A DNA stretch of 64,000 nucleotides from Tistrella mobilis KA081020-065 (GTDB lineage Bacteria; Pseudomonadota; Alphaproteobacteria; Tistrellales; Tistrellaceae). A model generated the notes under the pieces. It worked only from the letters and a program-made list of their open reading frames with translations, was not told where the DNA came from and ran no database searches. Shown piece after piece: positions 1 through 9,677 of this stretch. Both the position numbers and the translations under genes were made by a program. Position 1 is the stretch's first letter; each line of letters begins with the position of its first letter. Location: positions 3,826,001 to 3,890,000 of the forward strand of contig NC_017956.1 of NCBI RefSeq assembly GCF_000264455.2, written 5' to 3'.

Positions 1-129
1 GTCGACCTCGGGCACGAAGGCATTGACGTAGTCCACGGCCGCCGTCAGCAGGCCGGCGGTATCGACCCGGCCATAGGCCGGCCGGCCGCCGGGCTTCAGA
101 TGGGTGTCGGTCAGCTGGGCGATCAGCAT
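1..129 (-). CDS. GpdQ/CpdA-like metallophosphoesterase, N-terminal 43 residues only
   Basis: The gene runs off the left edge, so only its first 43 codons are present. The product begins MLIAQLTDTHL; the D-x-H pair near residues 7-10 is the first metal-binding motif of calcineurin-like phosphoesterases. The start resembles the GpdQ (glycerophosphodiesterase) / CpdA (cyclic-AMP phosphodiesterase) branch, where the enzyme is cytoplasmic and uses two metals to cleave phosphodiesters. It starts 6 bases after the stop of the ABC ATPase gene, so it is the last visible gene of the importer operon. This suggests the imported compound may be a phosphodiester, which is inference. The remaining metal ligands cannot be checked here. 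Confidence 0.72.
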   Translation of the reverse strand, partial: MLIAQLTDTHLKPGGRPAYGRVDTAGLLTAAVDYVNAFVPEVD

Positions 130-135
130 GGGGGC

Positions 136-1137
136 TCAGGCTCCAAGGCGGATGCGGGCGGCGGCGGGCACGTCGATGCCGAGCAGGGTACCGGTCTCGG
201 GCAGATCGGCGCGGGCGGTGGTCTCGACCATCCAGCTTTCGCCTGCGGGGCCTGAGAGCTTCAGCCGGCAACGATCCCCCAGGAAATGGCAGACGGCGAC
301 CGTGCCGGTCAGCAGCCCGTCCCCGGGGGTGGTCAGCCGGGCGTCTTCCGGACGGAAGAGCAGGGTCTCGCCCCGGCCGTCCATCGCGCGGTTCATGGTG
401 CCGACGAAGCCTGCGACGAAATCGTCGGCGGGCGCGTGATAGATCTCGCGCGGGGTGCCGCGCTGGGCGATGCGGCCGGCATTCATCACCACGATCTCGT
501 CACCCAGCACCATCGCCTCGGCCTGGTCGTGGGTGACGTAGACGGCGGTGATGTGCAGGCTGCGCAGCAGAGCGTCGATCTCGGTGCGCAGATGCTCGCG
601 CAGGGCGGCGTCGAGCGCCGTCAGCGGCTCGTCGAGCAGCAGCAGGCGCGGCCGGACGGCGATGGCGCGGGCCAGCGCCGTGCGCTGGCGCTGGCCGCCC
701 GACAGCTGGTCGATCCGCCGGTCGGCCAGGGTGTCGATCCGCATCAGCGCCAGCATCTCGTCGACCCGGCTGTCGATCTCGCGCCGGGGCAGGCGCCGGA
801 CCTTCAGCCCATAGGCGACGTTGCCGCGCACGGTGAGATTGGGGAAAAGCGCATAGGACTGGAAGACCATGCCTACCTCGCGCGCCTCGATCGGCAGCCG
901 GGTGACGTCCTCGCCGTCGAACAGCACCCGCCCGCCCGCGTCGGGGCGGTCCAGCCCGGCGATGATCCGCAGCAGCGTGGTCTTGCCGCAGCCGGACGGG
1001 CCGAGCAGAACGGCGGTGCGGCCGGCGGGAATGTCGAGATCGATGGGCGTCAGCGCCCGGGTGCCGTCGGGCCAGGTGCGGGCGCAGCCGCGGAGTTCGA
1101 CCGCGGTGGCGCCCGAGGAAGCGGTATCAGTCGTCAT
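136..1137 (-). CDS. ABC importer ATP-binding protein (PotA/FbpC type)
   Basis: This is the nucleotide-binding subunit (333 aa) that powers import by the two permeases encoded just upstream. Walker [10 protein letters not shown] lies at residues 46-54, the Q-loop in VFQSYALFP near 91-99, the signature LSGGQRQR at 145-152 and Walker B LLLLDEP at 165-171. The last ~90 residues look like a TOBE domain (FRPEDARL onward). Length and layout fit the polyamine/iron/phosphonate class of ATPases; the sequence does not reveal the substrate. The start overlaps the stop of the preceding permease gene by 4 bases (ATGA), so translation is probably coupled. The phosphoesterase gene follows 6 bases later. Confidence 0.9.
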   Translation of the reverse strand: MTTDTASSGATAVELRGCARTWPDGTRALTPIDLDIPAGRTAVLLGPSGCGKTTLLRIIAGLDRPDAGGRVLFDGEDVTRLPIEAREVGMVFQSYALFPNLTVRGNVAYGLKVRRLPRREIDSRVDEMLALMRIDTLADRRIDQLSGGQRQRTALARAIAVRPRLLLLDEPLTALDAALREHLRTEIDALLRSLHITAVYVTHDQAEAMVLGDEIVVMNAGRIAQRGTPREIYHAPADDFVAGFVGTMNRAMDGRGETLLFRPEDARLTTPGDGLLTGTVAVCHFLGDRCRLKLSGPAGESWMVETTARADLPETGTLLGIDVPAAARIRLGA

Positions 1138-1943
1138 CGGTGGTCCTTCCGGCCACGGCGTCCGGCCAGCTGCATGGCGACCAGCAGCGGCACGATCATC
1201 ACAAAGAAGACGAGGGTGTAGGCGCTGGCGATTTCCAGCCGCATCGAGGCATAGCTGTCGGCCAGGCCCACCGGCAGGGTCTTGGTCAGCGGGGTGTGCA
1301 GCATCCAGGTGAGGTTGAATTCGCCGATCGACAGCGTGACCACCATCAGCCCGCCGGCCAGCACGCCCGGCCAGGCATTGGGCACGATCACGGTCAGGAA
1401 GCGGCGCAGGAAACCGGCGCCCAGGCTGGCGGCGCCTTCCTCCAGCGTCTTCATGTCGGTTGCCACCATCACCGCGATCACCGAGCGGAGCATGAAGGGC
1501 AGGGTGTAGATCACATGACCGGCGAGCACGAAGCCGCTCGACATACGGAAGCTGCCGGCACCACCCCAGGTCAGCAGCAGGCCGAGCGCCAGCGCCAGGC
1601 CCGGGATCGCGATCGGCAGGGCGACGGTCTCTTCGATCGCGCGGGCAAGCGGCCCCGGCCGGCGGGCCAGGGCATAGGCCGCCGGCACGCCGATCACCGC
1701 GGTGATGGCGAGCGTGGCGAAGGCCAGCCAGATCGACCTCCAGATCGTGTCGGCGTAAAGCCGCCAGACCTCTGCCACCCAGTCGAGGGTGAGGCCGCTT
1801 TCCAGGCCGCGGAAGAAGTTGACCGTGACGCCGGCAAGACCCGAGAGCACCACCGGCACGATCATGAAGGCGGCGACCACAAGGGTGAAGGCGAGGCCGC
1901 CCCAGAAGCCCGCCCCGCGCGGATGTCCGCGTCGCATGGCCAT
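1134..1943 (-). CDS. ABC importer permease, second subunit (PotC type)
   Basis: Integral inner-membrane protein of 269 aa with about six hydrophobic segments. The first is near residues 12-35, and the coupling loop contains [15 protein letters not shown] (the EAA motif) near residues 167-181, which docks onto the ATPase. Its start codon overlaps the stop of the upstream permease gene by one base, and its stop overlaps the ATPase start by four. It forms a heterodimeric channel with the other permease. An internal start two codons later (MRRGH) is equally possible. Confidence 0.88.
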   Translation of the reverse strand: MAMRRGHPRGAGFWGGLAFTLVVAAFMIVPVVLSGLAGVTVNFFRGLESGLTLDWVAEVWRLYADTIWRSIWLAFATLAITAVIGVPAAYALARRPGPLARAIEETVALPIAIPGLALALGLLLTWGGAGSFRMSSGFVLAGHVIYTLPFMLRSVIAVMVATDMKTLEEGAASLGAGFLRRFLTVIVPNAWPGVLAGGLMVVTLSIGEFNLTWMLHTPLTKTLPVGLADSYASMRLEIASAYTLVFFVMIVPLLVAMQLAGRRGRKDHR

Positions 1944-2776
1944 CAGCCGCCCCCCGCAGCCGCGCCGCGGCCGCCGAGGGTGCGGGCGATGAACAGCGTC
2001 GCCCAGGTGATCAGCCCCAGCACCAGGGCCAGGGCCGAGGCGCCGGCGATGTTCGCCTGCAGGGTGAATTCCGTATAGATGGTCATCGGCAGCACCGCGA
2101 TGTCGGTGGCGAGCGCGAAGGCGGTTCCGAAGGCGCCCATGGCGGTGGCGAAGCAGATCGCGCCGCTGGCGATCAGCCCCGGCATCAGCGCCGGCAGGGT
2201 GACCGAGAGGAACACCCTGACCGCCCCGGCCCCCAGCGAGCGGGCGGCTTCCGGCAGCGACGGGTCCAGCGTTTCCGCCGCGGCCATGACGTTCAGGATC
2301 ACTCGCGGAATCGAGAAATAGAGATAGCCGACGAACAGGCCGGCGGCCGAATAGGCGAAGACCAGCCTGTCGCCGGTCAGGGCCTTCGAGACCAGATTGG
2401 CGAGGCCCTGCCGGCCGCCGAGCATGATCACCAGAAAGCCCACCACCACGCCCGGAAAGGCGAGAGGGAAGGTGAGCATGGCAATCAGCGCCGACCGGCC
2501 CGGGAAGACATGGCGGGCCAGAAACAGCCCGGCGATGGTCGAGATCACGAGTGCGGCCAGCGTGACGGTCACGGCGAGGACGAAGGTCATCACCGTGTCG
2601 TGGCCATGGCGGGGGTTGGTCAGGATCGAAAAATAGGCCGCGATGCCGTCCGGCCCCGAGGCGCCGGCAATGGCGAGACGGACCAGCGGCACCAGAAGGA
2701 AGGCGGCGAGCACGATCCCGGCCGGCAGCAGCATCAGGACCAGGCGCGGGGTGTCGCGGCCCGAGGCGGATGACAT
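1943..2776 (-). CDS. ABC importer permease, first subunit (PotB type)
   Basis: Membrane permease of 277 aa from the chosen start ([14 protein letters not shown]). The frame stays open to an ATG at 2836, but those 20 extra residues (MIHDPLAPAGG...) are hydrophilic and that ATG has no ribosome binding site, whereas a GGAAC-containing stretch precedes 2776. Six or so hydrophobic segments follow. The EAA-type coupling motif [15 protein letters not shown] lies in the C-terminal half. Partner of the permease encoded immediately downstream; the binding-protein gene lies upstream in the same orientation. A 16-bp parS-like sequence sits just before the chosen start. Confidence 0.86.
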   Translation of the reverse strand: MSSASGRDTPRLVLMLLPAGIVLAAFLLVPLVRLAIAGASGPDGIAAYFSILTNPRHGHDTVMTFVLAVTVTLAALVISTIAGLFLARHVFPGRSALIAMLTFPLAFPGVVVGFLVIMLGGRQGLANLVSKALTGDRLVFAYSAAGLFVGYLYFSIPRVILNVMAAAETLDPSLPEAARSLGAGAVRVFLSVTLPALMPGLIASGAICFATAMGAFGTAFALATDIAVLPMTIYTEFTLQANIAGASALALVLGLITWATLFIARTLGGRGAAAGGG

Positions 2777-2783
2777 CGGTCGG

Positions 2784-2799
2784 TGTTCCACGTGAAAAG
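2784..2799. other. parS-like 16-mer (possible ParB site)
   Basis: The sequence TGTTCCACGTGAAAAG matches the widely conserved chromosomal parS consensus TGTTNCACGTGAAACA at 13 of its 15 defined positions, with the two mismatches at the right end. It sits 8 bases upstream of the chosen start of the permease gene. No parA or parB gene is in the window, so the match may be chance. It is the only such match I noticed. Confidence 0.3.
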
Positions 2800-2870
2800 G
2801 TGACCCGCCGGCGGGTGCCAGCGGGTCGTGGATCATGGGCGGGGTGAAGCGGCGGCCGTCCCGGCGACCC

Positions 2871-3893
2871 TCACTTCACCTCGGCGAGATAGGTTTCGGC
2901 GAAAGCCTTCTGGCCGGCGGCCATCGCGGCATAATCGACCGGCTTTGCCCGGGCGTAATCGGCGGCGGGCAGGAAGCGGGCCTCAATCTCGGCCGGCAGC
3001 TTCACCTCGCGCACCGGGCGCAGATAGGCATTGGCCCAGAGCGACTGGCCCTTTTCCGAGAGCACGAAGTCCAGGATCCTGCGGCCGTTATCGGCATGCG
3101 GCGCGCCCTTGACCAGGCTCATCACGTAAGGAACGACCAGCGTGCCCTCTTTGGGGATTACGAATTCGACGTCGCCCTTGTCCTTGTAGCGGGCGCGATA
3201 GGCGTTGAAGTCATAATCGATCATGATCGGGATCTCACCCGACAGGACCCGGGCATACGAGGTCTGCTTGGGCACGATCGGGTCGTTGCCGGCCAGCTTC
3301 TTAAAGAAGTCGATGCCCGGCTGCCAGTTGGTGAAATCGCCGCCGAAGGCACGGTTGATCGCAACCGCGCCGGCATAGCCGACGAAGGCGCTGGTCGGAT
3401 CCAGATAGCCGACCATGCCCTCATATTGCGGGTTGAGCAGGTCTTCCCAGCTCTGCGGTACCGGCAGGTCGCCCAGCGCGGCCTTGTTCACGAACAGGCC
3501 GATCGTGCCCGAATGGATCGAGAACCAGCTGCCGTCCGCGGCCTTGAGACCGGGGTCGATCTCGTCGAAACCAGCCGGGCGGTAGGGCTCCACCAGCCCC
3601 TGTTCGGCGGCCTGGATGCCGAAGGAGACGCCGTAATAGGCGACATCGGCAACCGGATTGGCGCGCTCGGCCGCAAGCTGGGCCAGGGTCTGGCCCGAAT
3701 TCTTGTTGTCATGGGGCACGTCCAGCCCCAGCTCGGATTTGATCGCCGCCAGCTGCGACGCCCAGTCCGCCCATTCGGGCGGGCAGTTGTAGCAGATGGC
3801 GTCCGCGGCGGCGGCGCCTTGCGCGGGGATCGTGGCGGCGGCTAGGATCAGCCCGGCCGCAGCGGCCACGGATTTCAGAGCGGTACCGATCAT
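2871..3893 (-). CDS. ABC importer periplasmic substrate-binding protein
   Basis: Exported protein of 340 aa. An N-terminal signal peptide (hydrophobic stretch AAAAGLILAAATIPAQGAAA, no lipobox cysteine) is followed by ADAICYNCPPEWADW. The fold looks like the PotD/AfuA/ThiB class of extracellular solute-binding proteins, with segments such as SIHSGTIGLFVNKAAL and PTSAFVGYAGAVAINRAFGG. The two cysteines in CYNC near the mature N-terminus are unusual and may form a disulfide. It is the first transport gene after the LacI-type regulator (84-base gap) and ends upstream of the permeases. The substrate cannot be read from sequence. A GpdQ-like phosphodiesterase at the end of the operon suggests a phosphodiester or related phosphorylated compound (inference). 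Confidence 0.85.
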   Translation of the reverse strand: MIGTALKSVAAAAGLILAAATIPAQGAAAADAICYNCPPEWADWASQLAAIKSELGLDVPHDNKNSGQTLAQLAAERANPVADVAYYGVSFGIQAAEQGLVEPYRPAGFDEIDPGLKAADGSWFSIHSGTIGLFVNKAALGDLPVPQSWEDLLNPQYEGMVGYLDPTSAFVGYAGAVAINRAFGGDFTNWQPGIDFFKKLAGNDPIVPKQTSYARVLSGEIPIMIDYDFNAYRARYKDKGDVEFVIPKEGTLVVPYVMSLVKGAPHADNGRRILDFVLSEKGQSLWANAYLRPVREVKLPAEIEARFLPAADYARAKPVDYAAMAAGQKAFAETYLAEVK

Positions 3894-3977
3894 GGGTCGA
3901 CGTGTCCTCGTTGGCGTCGTGGTCGGTGGCGACCGGGGCGGCGGGAATGTGCCTGGCAGTGCGTCCCGCCGTTCCGG

Positions 3978-5063
3978 TCACATCGTGTCCGCGCGCTCTT
4001 CTCTGGGGCGCCCGGAATGGGGAGAGGCCGGTCCGGCCTGGGGGCCTGAGGGCCTGAAGGTGAAGGGCAGGATCAGATCGCCCGCCTGGCCCTCTGCCTC
4101 GCCGAGCATGGCGATCAGCCGAAGGGCCGCCTGCCGGCCCATCTCGGCCGAGGGCTGGACGATGGTGGCGAGCGGGGGCGTCAGATGGGCGCCGACCGCG
4201 ATGCCGTCGAAACCGGTCACCGCCACATCGCCGGGGACCGCGAGGCCGCGGCGGGCGAGGGCGCCGATCGTGGCGATGGCCAGCCAGTCGTTCGAACAGA
4301 ACAGCGCCGTCGGCAGGCCGCCCGGCTCATCGGCCATGGCGTCGAGGGCGGCATCCGGGTCCGGGGTCTCGAATTCCACCTCGCGTACGGCGGGCGCCGG
4401 CAGCCCCGCTTCGGCCGCACCGGCCAGAAAGCCGCGCAGCCGCGCGGCAGCGCGATCCGAGCCGCCGAGCGCCCCGGTGATCATGCCGAGCCGGCGATGA
4501 CCAAGCCCGCAGAAATGGCGGGCGACCGCCCGACCGGCGCCCTCGTTGTCGACCGTGACCGTCGGCGCGCGGCCGGGGGTCGGCTGGTTGTAGACCAGGA
4601 CATGCGGCACCCGGGCGGCTTCGAGGGCGTCGAGCGCCTGGCTGCCGGCGGGGTCGGTGACGGTCAGGATCATGCCGTCGACCCGGTAGGCCAGCAGCGC
4701 CTCGACCGCGCGGACCTCTTCTTCGGCGTGATAGCCCGAGACGCCGAAAAGCAGGGTGAAGCCCGCGGCGCGGGCGGCAGTTTCGATACCGGCCACCGCA
4801 TCGGCGAAGACCGGGTTGGCCAGCGACGGGATCATCACTCCGATCAGCCGGCTGCGCTGGGATTTGAGGCTGCGGCCCAGCCCGTTCGGCCGGAAGCCCA
4901 GATCTTCCACCGCCTGGCGGATGCGCGCCGCGGTCTCGGCACCGACACGACCGGTACCGTTCAGCAGGCGTGACACGCTGGCGACCGACACGCCCGCCTT
5001 GAGCGCGACGTCGCGGATGGTGGGGGACATGGGTCTCGAGACCTCCGGCGGGGGATCGGTCAT
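3978..5063 (-). CDS. LacI/GalR-family transcriptional regulator
   Basis: DNA-binding regulator of up to 361 aa. An N-terminal HTH (TIRDVALKAGVSVASVSRLL, residues 15-34) and hinge SLKSQRSRLIGVMIPSLANP precede a periplasmic-binding-protein-like sensor domain. Two starts are possible: 5063 (GGGGGACGAGAG before ATG) and 5030 (MSPTIRDV, with GGAGG 11 bases upstream). The second fits the usual short N-terminus of the family. It lies at the head of the importer operon, behind a perfect LacI-family palindrome at 5102-5113. Autoregulation and control of the importer are the natural reading. Confidence 0.93.
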   Translation of the reverse strand: MTDPPPEVSRPMSPTIRDVALKAGVSVASVSRLLNGTGRVGAETAARIRQAVEDLGFRPNGLGRSLKSQRSRLIGVMIPSLANPVFADAVAGIETAARAAGFTLLFGVSGYHAEEEVRAVEALLAYRVDGMILTVTDPAGSQALDALEAARVPHVLVYNQPTPGRAPTVTVDNEGAGRAVARHFCGLGHRRLGMITGALGGSDRAAARLRGFLAGAAEAGLPAPAVREVEFETPDPDAALDAMADEPGGLPTALFCSNDWLAIATIGALARRGLAVPGDVAVTGFDGIAVGAHLTPPLATIVQPSAEMGRQAALRLIAMLGEAEGQAGDLILPFTFRPSGPQAGPASPHSGRPREERADTM

Positions 5064-5101
5064 CTCTCGTCCCCCAGAGAATGCGGCAGATCGATCCGTG
5101 G

Positions 5102-5113
5102 GTAAACGTTTAC
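5102..5113. promoter_or_regulatory. LacI-family operator upstream of the regulator/importer operon
   Basis: GTAAACGTTTAC is a perfect 12-bp palindrome with the central CG typical of LacI/GalR-family operators. It lies 39 bases upstream of the first candidate start of the regulator gene and between that gene and the end of murJ. I saw no second copy near the binding-protein gene, which supports one promoter for the whole regulator-importer-phosphoesterase unit. Confidence 0.75.
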
Positions 5114-5156
5114 ATCATGAAGTTTGCACGGCAGGCATGTGACCGCCCGATGACGG

Positions 5157-6713
5157 TCAGCGCTTGCGGCGGCGCAGCATGCCCTTGAAATCCTGCAGGC
5201 GCGCGGCGCCGGTGATCAGGCTGAAGGCCACATAGACCGGGATGGTCGCGCCGATCAGCAGGGTGAGCCAGAGCACCCGGGCGGCATGGGGCATGGTGCC
5301 GAAGGGCGGCAGCGCTTCGAGCACGCCCAGGATGGCGGCCGCGAACAGCAGATTGGCGAGCAGGATCCTGGGCAGGGTGCGGCGCAGCCGGGCATCGCCC
5401 ACCAGAAGCCGGTCGCGGTTGAGCCGGCGGGCGAGCAGGAAGACGTTGATCCAGGCCGAGAGCGCCGTCGCAAGCGCGATGCCCATATGCGCCAGAGGCT
5501 GCATGAAGGCCAGGTTCAGCACCACATTGGCGACCAGCGCCACCACCGCATAACGGGTGGGGGTGGCGGTATCCTCGCGGGCATAGAAGCCCGGGCTCAA
5601 CACCTTGGCGAGCACGAAGGCCGGCAGGCCGAAAGCGAGCACGGTCATCACCTCGACGGTGCGGGTGGTGGCCTCGGGTGTAAAGGCGCCGCGCTCGAAC
5701 AGGGTGGCGACGATCGGCATGCCCAGGGTGGCAAGGCCGACCAGGGCCGGCAGCGCCACCAGCAGGGTCATCTCCATCGCCCGGTTCATGTGGTTGCGGG
5801 CGTCGTCGAGCGCGCCTTCCTTGATCCGGGTGGAGAGCAGCGGCAGCAGGGCTGTGCCGACCGCGATGCCGACCACACCCAGGGGCAGCTGCACCAGCCG
5901 GTCGGCATAATAGAGCGCCGACACCGTGCCTTCCGCAAGCAGCGAGGCGATCATGGTGTCGACCAGCACGTTCACCTGATAGACGCCGGCGCCCAGCGCC
6001 GCCGGTGCCGCGACCTTCAGCAGGCGCTTCACCTCGGGCGTCAGCCGTGGCAGGCGGAAGCGCAGTTCGGCACCGGCGCGGTTGGCGGCGACCAGCATCG
6101 CCCCCAGCTGCACCATGCCCGACAGCATCAGCGCCCAGGCCTGGACCACCGCCGGATCGGCATCGACCCAGTGCTGCAGCGAGACCACGCAACCGGCGAT
6201 CAGGCAGAGGTTGAACAGCACCGGTGCGCCGGCAAAGGCGCCGAACCGGCCGAGCGAGTTCAGCACGCCCCCGACCAGGGCCACGGCCGAGATGAACACG
6301 ATATAGGGGAAGACGATCCGGGCGAGATCAACGGCAAGGTTGAATTTCTCAGGGTCGTCCGAAAAGCCGGGGGCGAAAACCGTCACCACCCAGGGCATCG
6401 CCGCCTGGGCCGCAAGCAGGATCACCAGCAGGCTGCAGACCAGAACCGACAGGGCGGCTTCGGCGAAGGCATGAGCCGCGGCCGGACCGCTTTCTACCCG
6501 GATGCGGTTGTAGATCGGCACGAAGGCGGCGCTGAACGCGCCTTCGGCGAACATGCGCCGCAGCAGGTTCGGCAGCTTCTGGGCCACGAAAAAGGCGTCC
6601 GCCGCCGCACCCGCACCCAGCAGGCCGGCCACGAGGACATCGCGCGCGAATCCGAGGATCCGCGACATCATGGTGAGGCCACCCACCGTGGCCGCGGCGC
6701 GCATCAGGTTCAT
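5157..6713 (-). CDS. murJ: lipid II flippase MurJ (MviN)
   Basis: Polytopic inner-membrane protein (518 aa) that moves lipid II across the membrane for peptidoglycan synthesis. The N-terminus MNLMRAAATVGGLTMMSRIL followed by GFARDVLVA is diagnostic of the family, and many hydrophobic segments follow up to the basic tail MLRRRKR. The frame is open to an ATG at 6803, but the 30 extra residues are polar and arginine-rich, so the family-typical start at 6713 is chosen. It lies 86 bases downstream of glnD in the same direction, a pairing common in alphaproteobacteria. Confidence 0.96.
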   Translation of the reverse strand: MNLMRAAATVGGLTMMSRILGFARDVLVAGLLGAGAAADAFFVAQKLPNLLRRMFAEGAFSAAFVPIYNRIRVESGPAAAHAFAEAALSVLVCSLLVILLAAQAAMPWVVTVFAPGFSDDPEKFNLAVDLARIVFPYIVFISAVALVGGVLNSLGRFGAFAGAPVLFNLCLIAGCVVSLQHWVDADPAVVQAWALMLSGMVQLGAMLVAANRAGAELRFRLPRLTPEVKRLLKVAAPAALGAGVYQVNVLVDTMIASLLAEGTVSALYYADRLVQLPLGVVGIAVGTALLPLLSTRIKEGALDDARNHMNRAMEMTLLVALPALVGLATLGMPIVATLFERGAFTPEATTRTVEVMTVLAFGLPAFVLAKVLSPGFYAREDTATPTRYAVVALVANVVLNLAFMQPLAHMGIALATALSAWINVFLLARRLNRDRLLVGDARLRRTLPRILLANLLFAAAILGVLEALPPFGTMPHAARVLWLTLLIGATIPVYVAFSLITGAARLQDFKGMLRRRKR

Positions 6714-6799
6714 GAGGTGCGGGTGTATCCGAAACCGCGTCCGGCGGGAAGGGGCATCAATGGGACGACGGGGCAGCCCCAGGGCTGCCCCGTGGCCGA

Positions 6800-9601
6800 T
6801 CATTCGGCGGCGTCGCCGGCGGCGGTGGCGGTGCTGCGGATGGTGCCGTCATCGGCGATCACCGGCCCCGCCGCATCGAGTGCGGCCAGCAGTTCTTCCC
6901 GCACCCGGGTCAGCTTGCCCTGATGGGTGATCTTCAGGCCGAACACGTCCTTGACGTAGAAAGTGTCGACCGCCCGCTCGCCATAGGTCGCGACATGGGC
7001 CGACGAGATGGTGAGCGCCAGATCCGAGAGCACGCTGGTGATCGCGAACAGCAGGCCCGGCCGGTCGCGGGCGGTCACCTCGATGACCGTCTGGGTGTTG
7101 CTTGCGCGGTTGTCGATCAGCACCCGGGGGGTGACCTGGAACACGTCGGTGCGCTTGGGCCCGTCGCGCCGGGCAGCCAGCGCCTTGGCGGGCCTGAGTT
7201 CGCCCGACAGCGTCCGCCCGACCAGATCGCGCATCCTGGCGACCCGGACCTCGTCGTCATAGGCGGAGCGGTCGGAGTCCTGCACCCAGAAGGTGTCGAG
7301 CGCCATGCCGTCGGTGGTTGTGACGATGCGGGCATCGACGATGTTGCCGCCGGCCAGCGCCATGGCACCGGCGACGCCGGCGAACAGGCCGTGATGATCG
7401 GGGGCATAGACCGTGATCGCAGCCACGGACCGGAAGCGGTCGGGGGCGACGTCGATCACCAGCGGCGCCGGACCCTGGCGGTCGGCTTTGGCGACCAGGC
7501 GGGCATGGCGTTCCAGCACCTCGGCATCATGGGCCAGCCAATAGGATCCGGGCATGCGCTCGACATGGGCCTGGAAGGCGGCGCCGGTCCAGTCGGCCAG
7601 GCGTTCGCGCAGCTTGTCCTGCACCGCCTGGATCCGGCCGGCACGGTTCAGCCCCTCGACATGGCCGCCCGAGAGCTGTTCGGCCGCGCGATAATAGAGT
7701 TCACGCAGCAGCGTGCCCTTCCAGCCGTTCCAGACATTGGGGCCGACGGCACGGATATCGGCGACCGTCAGCACGGTCAGCAGGCGCAGCCGCTCCATCG
7801 ACTGGACCTGATCGGCGAAGTCGTGGACGGTCTTCGGATCTTCAATGTCGCGTTTGAAGGCGACCGCGCTCATCAGCAGGTGCCAGCGCACCAGCCAGGC
7901 GACGGTCTCGGTTTCCTCGGGCGTCAGGCCGACCCTGGGGCAGAGCTTGCGGGCGACCTCTTCTCCCAGCACGGAATGATCGCCGCCACGCCCCTTGGCG
8001 ATGTCGTGGAGCAGAACTGCCATATAAAGCACCCGGCGCGACAGCACCTCGTGCACGATCCGGGTCGCGAGCGGCAGTTCGTCGGGGAAGTTGCCCTTTT
8101 CGATCCCCGACAGGATGCCGATCGCCCGGATTGTGTGCTCGTCGACCGTATAGACATGGTACATGTCGTGCTGGGTCTGGGCGACGACGCGGCCGAAATC
8201 CGGAATGAAGCGACCGAAGACACCGGCCTCATTCATGTGGCGCAGCGTCGCTTCCGGGTCCTTGGGCGAGGTCAGGATGTCGAGAAAGACCTGGTTGGCC
8301 GACGGATCCTCGCGCACGCCGTCGTCGATGTATTTCAGGTTCTGGGTGATCCAGCGCAGGATCTGCGGATGGACGTCCATCTCGCGGCTCTGGGCCACCC
8401 GGAACAGCTTCAGCATCTTGATCGGCTGTTCGGCGAGTTCGTGGCGGTTCGCGAGTGTCAGCCGGCCGCCTTCGATCCGGAAGCCGTCGATCTCGCGCCG
8501 CATCAGGATGCTGGGCATGCGGATCTTGGGCTGGCGCTGATTGGCGCTTTCCAGTGCCGCGCACAGGATCCGGGTCAGGTCGCCCACATCCTTGGCGACC
8601 AGATAATAGTGCTTCATGAAGCGCTCGACCCCGCGCACGCCCGGCCGGTCGGCATAGCCCATCAACCGGCCGATCTCGGTCTGGACATCGAAGGTCAGGC
8701 GGTCCTCGGGGCGGCCGGCCAGGTAGTGCAGGTGGCAGCGTACCGTCCACAGGAAGTTCTGCGCCTTGGCGAAGCGCCGGTATTCGCCGGCGGTGAAGAC
8801 CTTCTGCTCGACAAGGTCCGACAGGTTGTGGACGCGGTAGGAGTATTTGGCGATCCAGAACAGGGTGTGGAGGTCGCGCAGCCCGCCCTTGCCTTCCTTG
8901 ACGTTGGGTTCCAGCACATAGCGGCTGTCGCCCATGCGACGGTGGCGCTCGTCGCGCTCGTTGAGCTTGGCCTCGATGAACTCGCCCGCCGTGCCGACCA
9001 TGATGTCGGTGGCGAAGCGGCGGCGCAGATCCTCGTACAGCACCATCTCGCCGCAGAGCTGGCGGCTTTCCAGCAGGCTGGTGCGGATGGTCATGTCGCC
9101 GCGCGCCCGCGAGATGCATTCATCGACCGAGCGCACCGCATGGCCGACCTTGAGCCCCAGATCCCAGAGCAGATAGAGGATGTATTCCGCCACCTGCTCG
9201 CCGCGCGGGGTCTGCTTGTAGGGCATCAGGAACAGCAGATCGACATCGGAATGCGGCGCCAGCTCGCCGCGGCCATAGCCGCCGATCGCCACCAGGCACA
9301 GCCGGTCGGCCGAGGTTGGGTTGGCGACCGGATAGACATGGGTGGTGGCCAGATCGAACAGGGTGCGCACGATCTGGTCGATCAGATAGCAGTTCTCGCG
9401 CACAACATGGGCGCCGTCGGCCCCGGCGTCGAAGCGTTTGCGGATCTCCTCCCGCCCCTTCGCCAGATGCTCTTTCAGCATGCTCAGGATCTCGCGCCGG
9501 AGCTTCTCGACCGGTTTGCCCGTCTCCTCCACCTGCTGCTCGATGTCGGCCATCAGGGCACGACGGTGGATGATCTGCCTCTTGTTGCGGATGGCGGTCA
9601 T
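6800..9601 (-). CDS. glnD: bifunctional PII uridylyltransferase / uridylyl-removing enzyme GlnD
   Basis: Nitrogen-status sensor (933 aa) that adds UMP to PII proteins and removes it in response to glutamine. Domains in order: nucleotidyltransferase with GGYGRGELAPHSDVDLL (residues 107-123); GlnD helical linker; HD phosphohydrolase domain with VLLHDIAKGRGGDHS near residue 530; and two C-terminal ACT domains, around 725-800 (APDHHGLFAGVAGAMAL) and 835-910 (TARDRPGLLFAITSVL). The length is normal. It is transcribed ahead of murJ. The metQ-like gene upstream is separated by 200 bases holding a long hairpin, so glnD probably has its own promoter there. Confidence 0.97.
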   Translation of the reverse strand: MTAIRNKRQIIHRRALMADIEQQVEETGKPVEKLRREILSMLKEHLAKGREEIRKRFDAGADGAHVVRENCYLIDQIVRTLFDLATTHVYPVANPTSADRLCLVAIGGYGRGELAPHSDVDLLFLMPYKQTPRGEQVAEYILYLLWDLGLKVGHAVRSVDECISRARGDMTIRTSLLESRQLCGEMVLYEDLRRRFATDIMVGTAGEFIEAKLNERDERHRRMGDSRYVLEPNVKEGKGGLRDLHTLFWIAKYSYRVHNLSDLVEQKVFTAGEYRRFAKAQNFLWTVRCHLHYLAGRPEDRLTFDVQTEIGRLMGYADRPGVRGVERFMKHYYLVAKDVGDLTRILCAALESANQRQPKIRMPSILMRREIDGFRIEGGRLTLANRHELAEQPIKMLKLFRVAQSREMDVHPQILRWITQNLKYIDDGVREDPSANQVFLDILTSPKDPEATLRHMNEAGVFGRFIPDFGRVVAQTQHDMYHVYTVDEHTIRAIGILSGIEKGNFPDELPLATRIVHEVLSRRVLYMAVLLHDIAKGRGGDHSVLGEEVARKLCPRVGLTPEETETVAWLVRWHLLMSAVAFKRDIEDPKTVHDFADQVQSMERLRLLTVLTVADIRAVGPNVWNGWKGTLLRELYYRAAEQLSGGHVEGLNRAGRIQAVQDKLRERLADWTGAAFQAHVERMPGSYWLAHDAEVLERHARLVAKADRQGPAPLVIDVAPDRFRSVAAITVYAPDHHGLFAGVAGAMALAGGNIVDARIVTTTDGMALDTFWVQDSDRSAYDDEVRVARMRDLVGRTLSGELRPAKALAARRDGPKRTDVFQVTPRVLIDNRASNTQTVIEVTARDRPGLLFAITSVLSDLALTISSAHVATYGERAVDTFYVKDVFGLKITHQGKLTRVREELLAALDAAGPVIADDGTIRSTATAAGDAAE

Positions 9602-9677
9602 GTGGATCGGGGCCTCGGATGTCGGCGATACGGCGGCGGTATGTGCGACGGGGGCGGGGGATCCTCGTGCAACGGCG

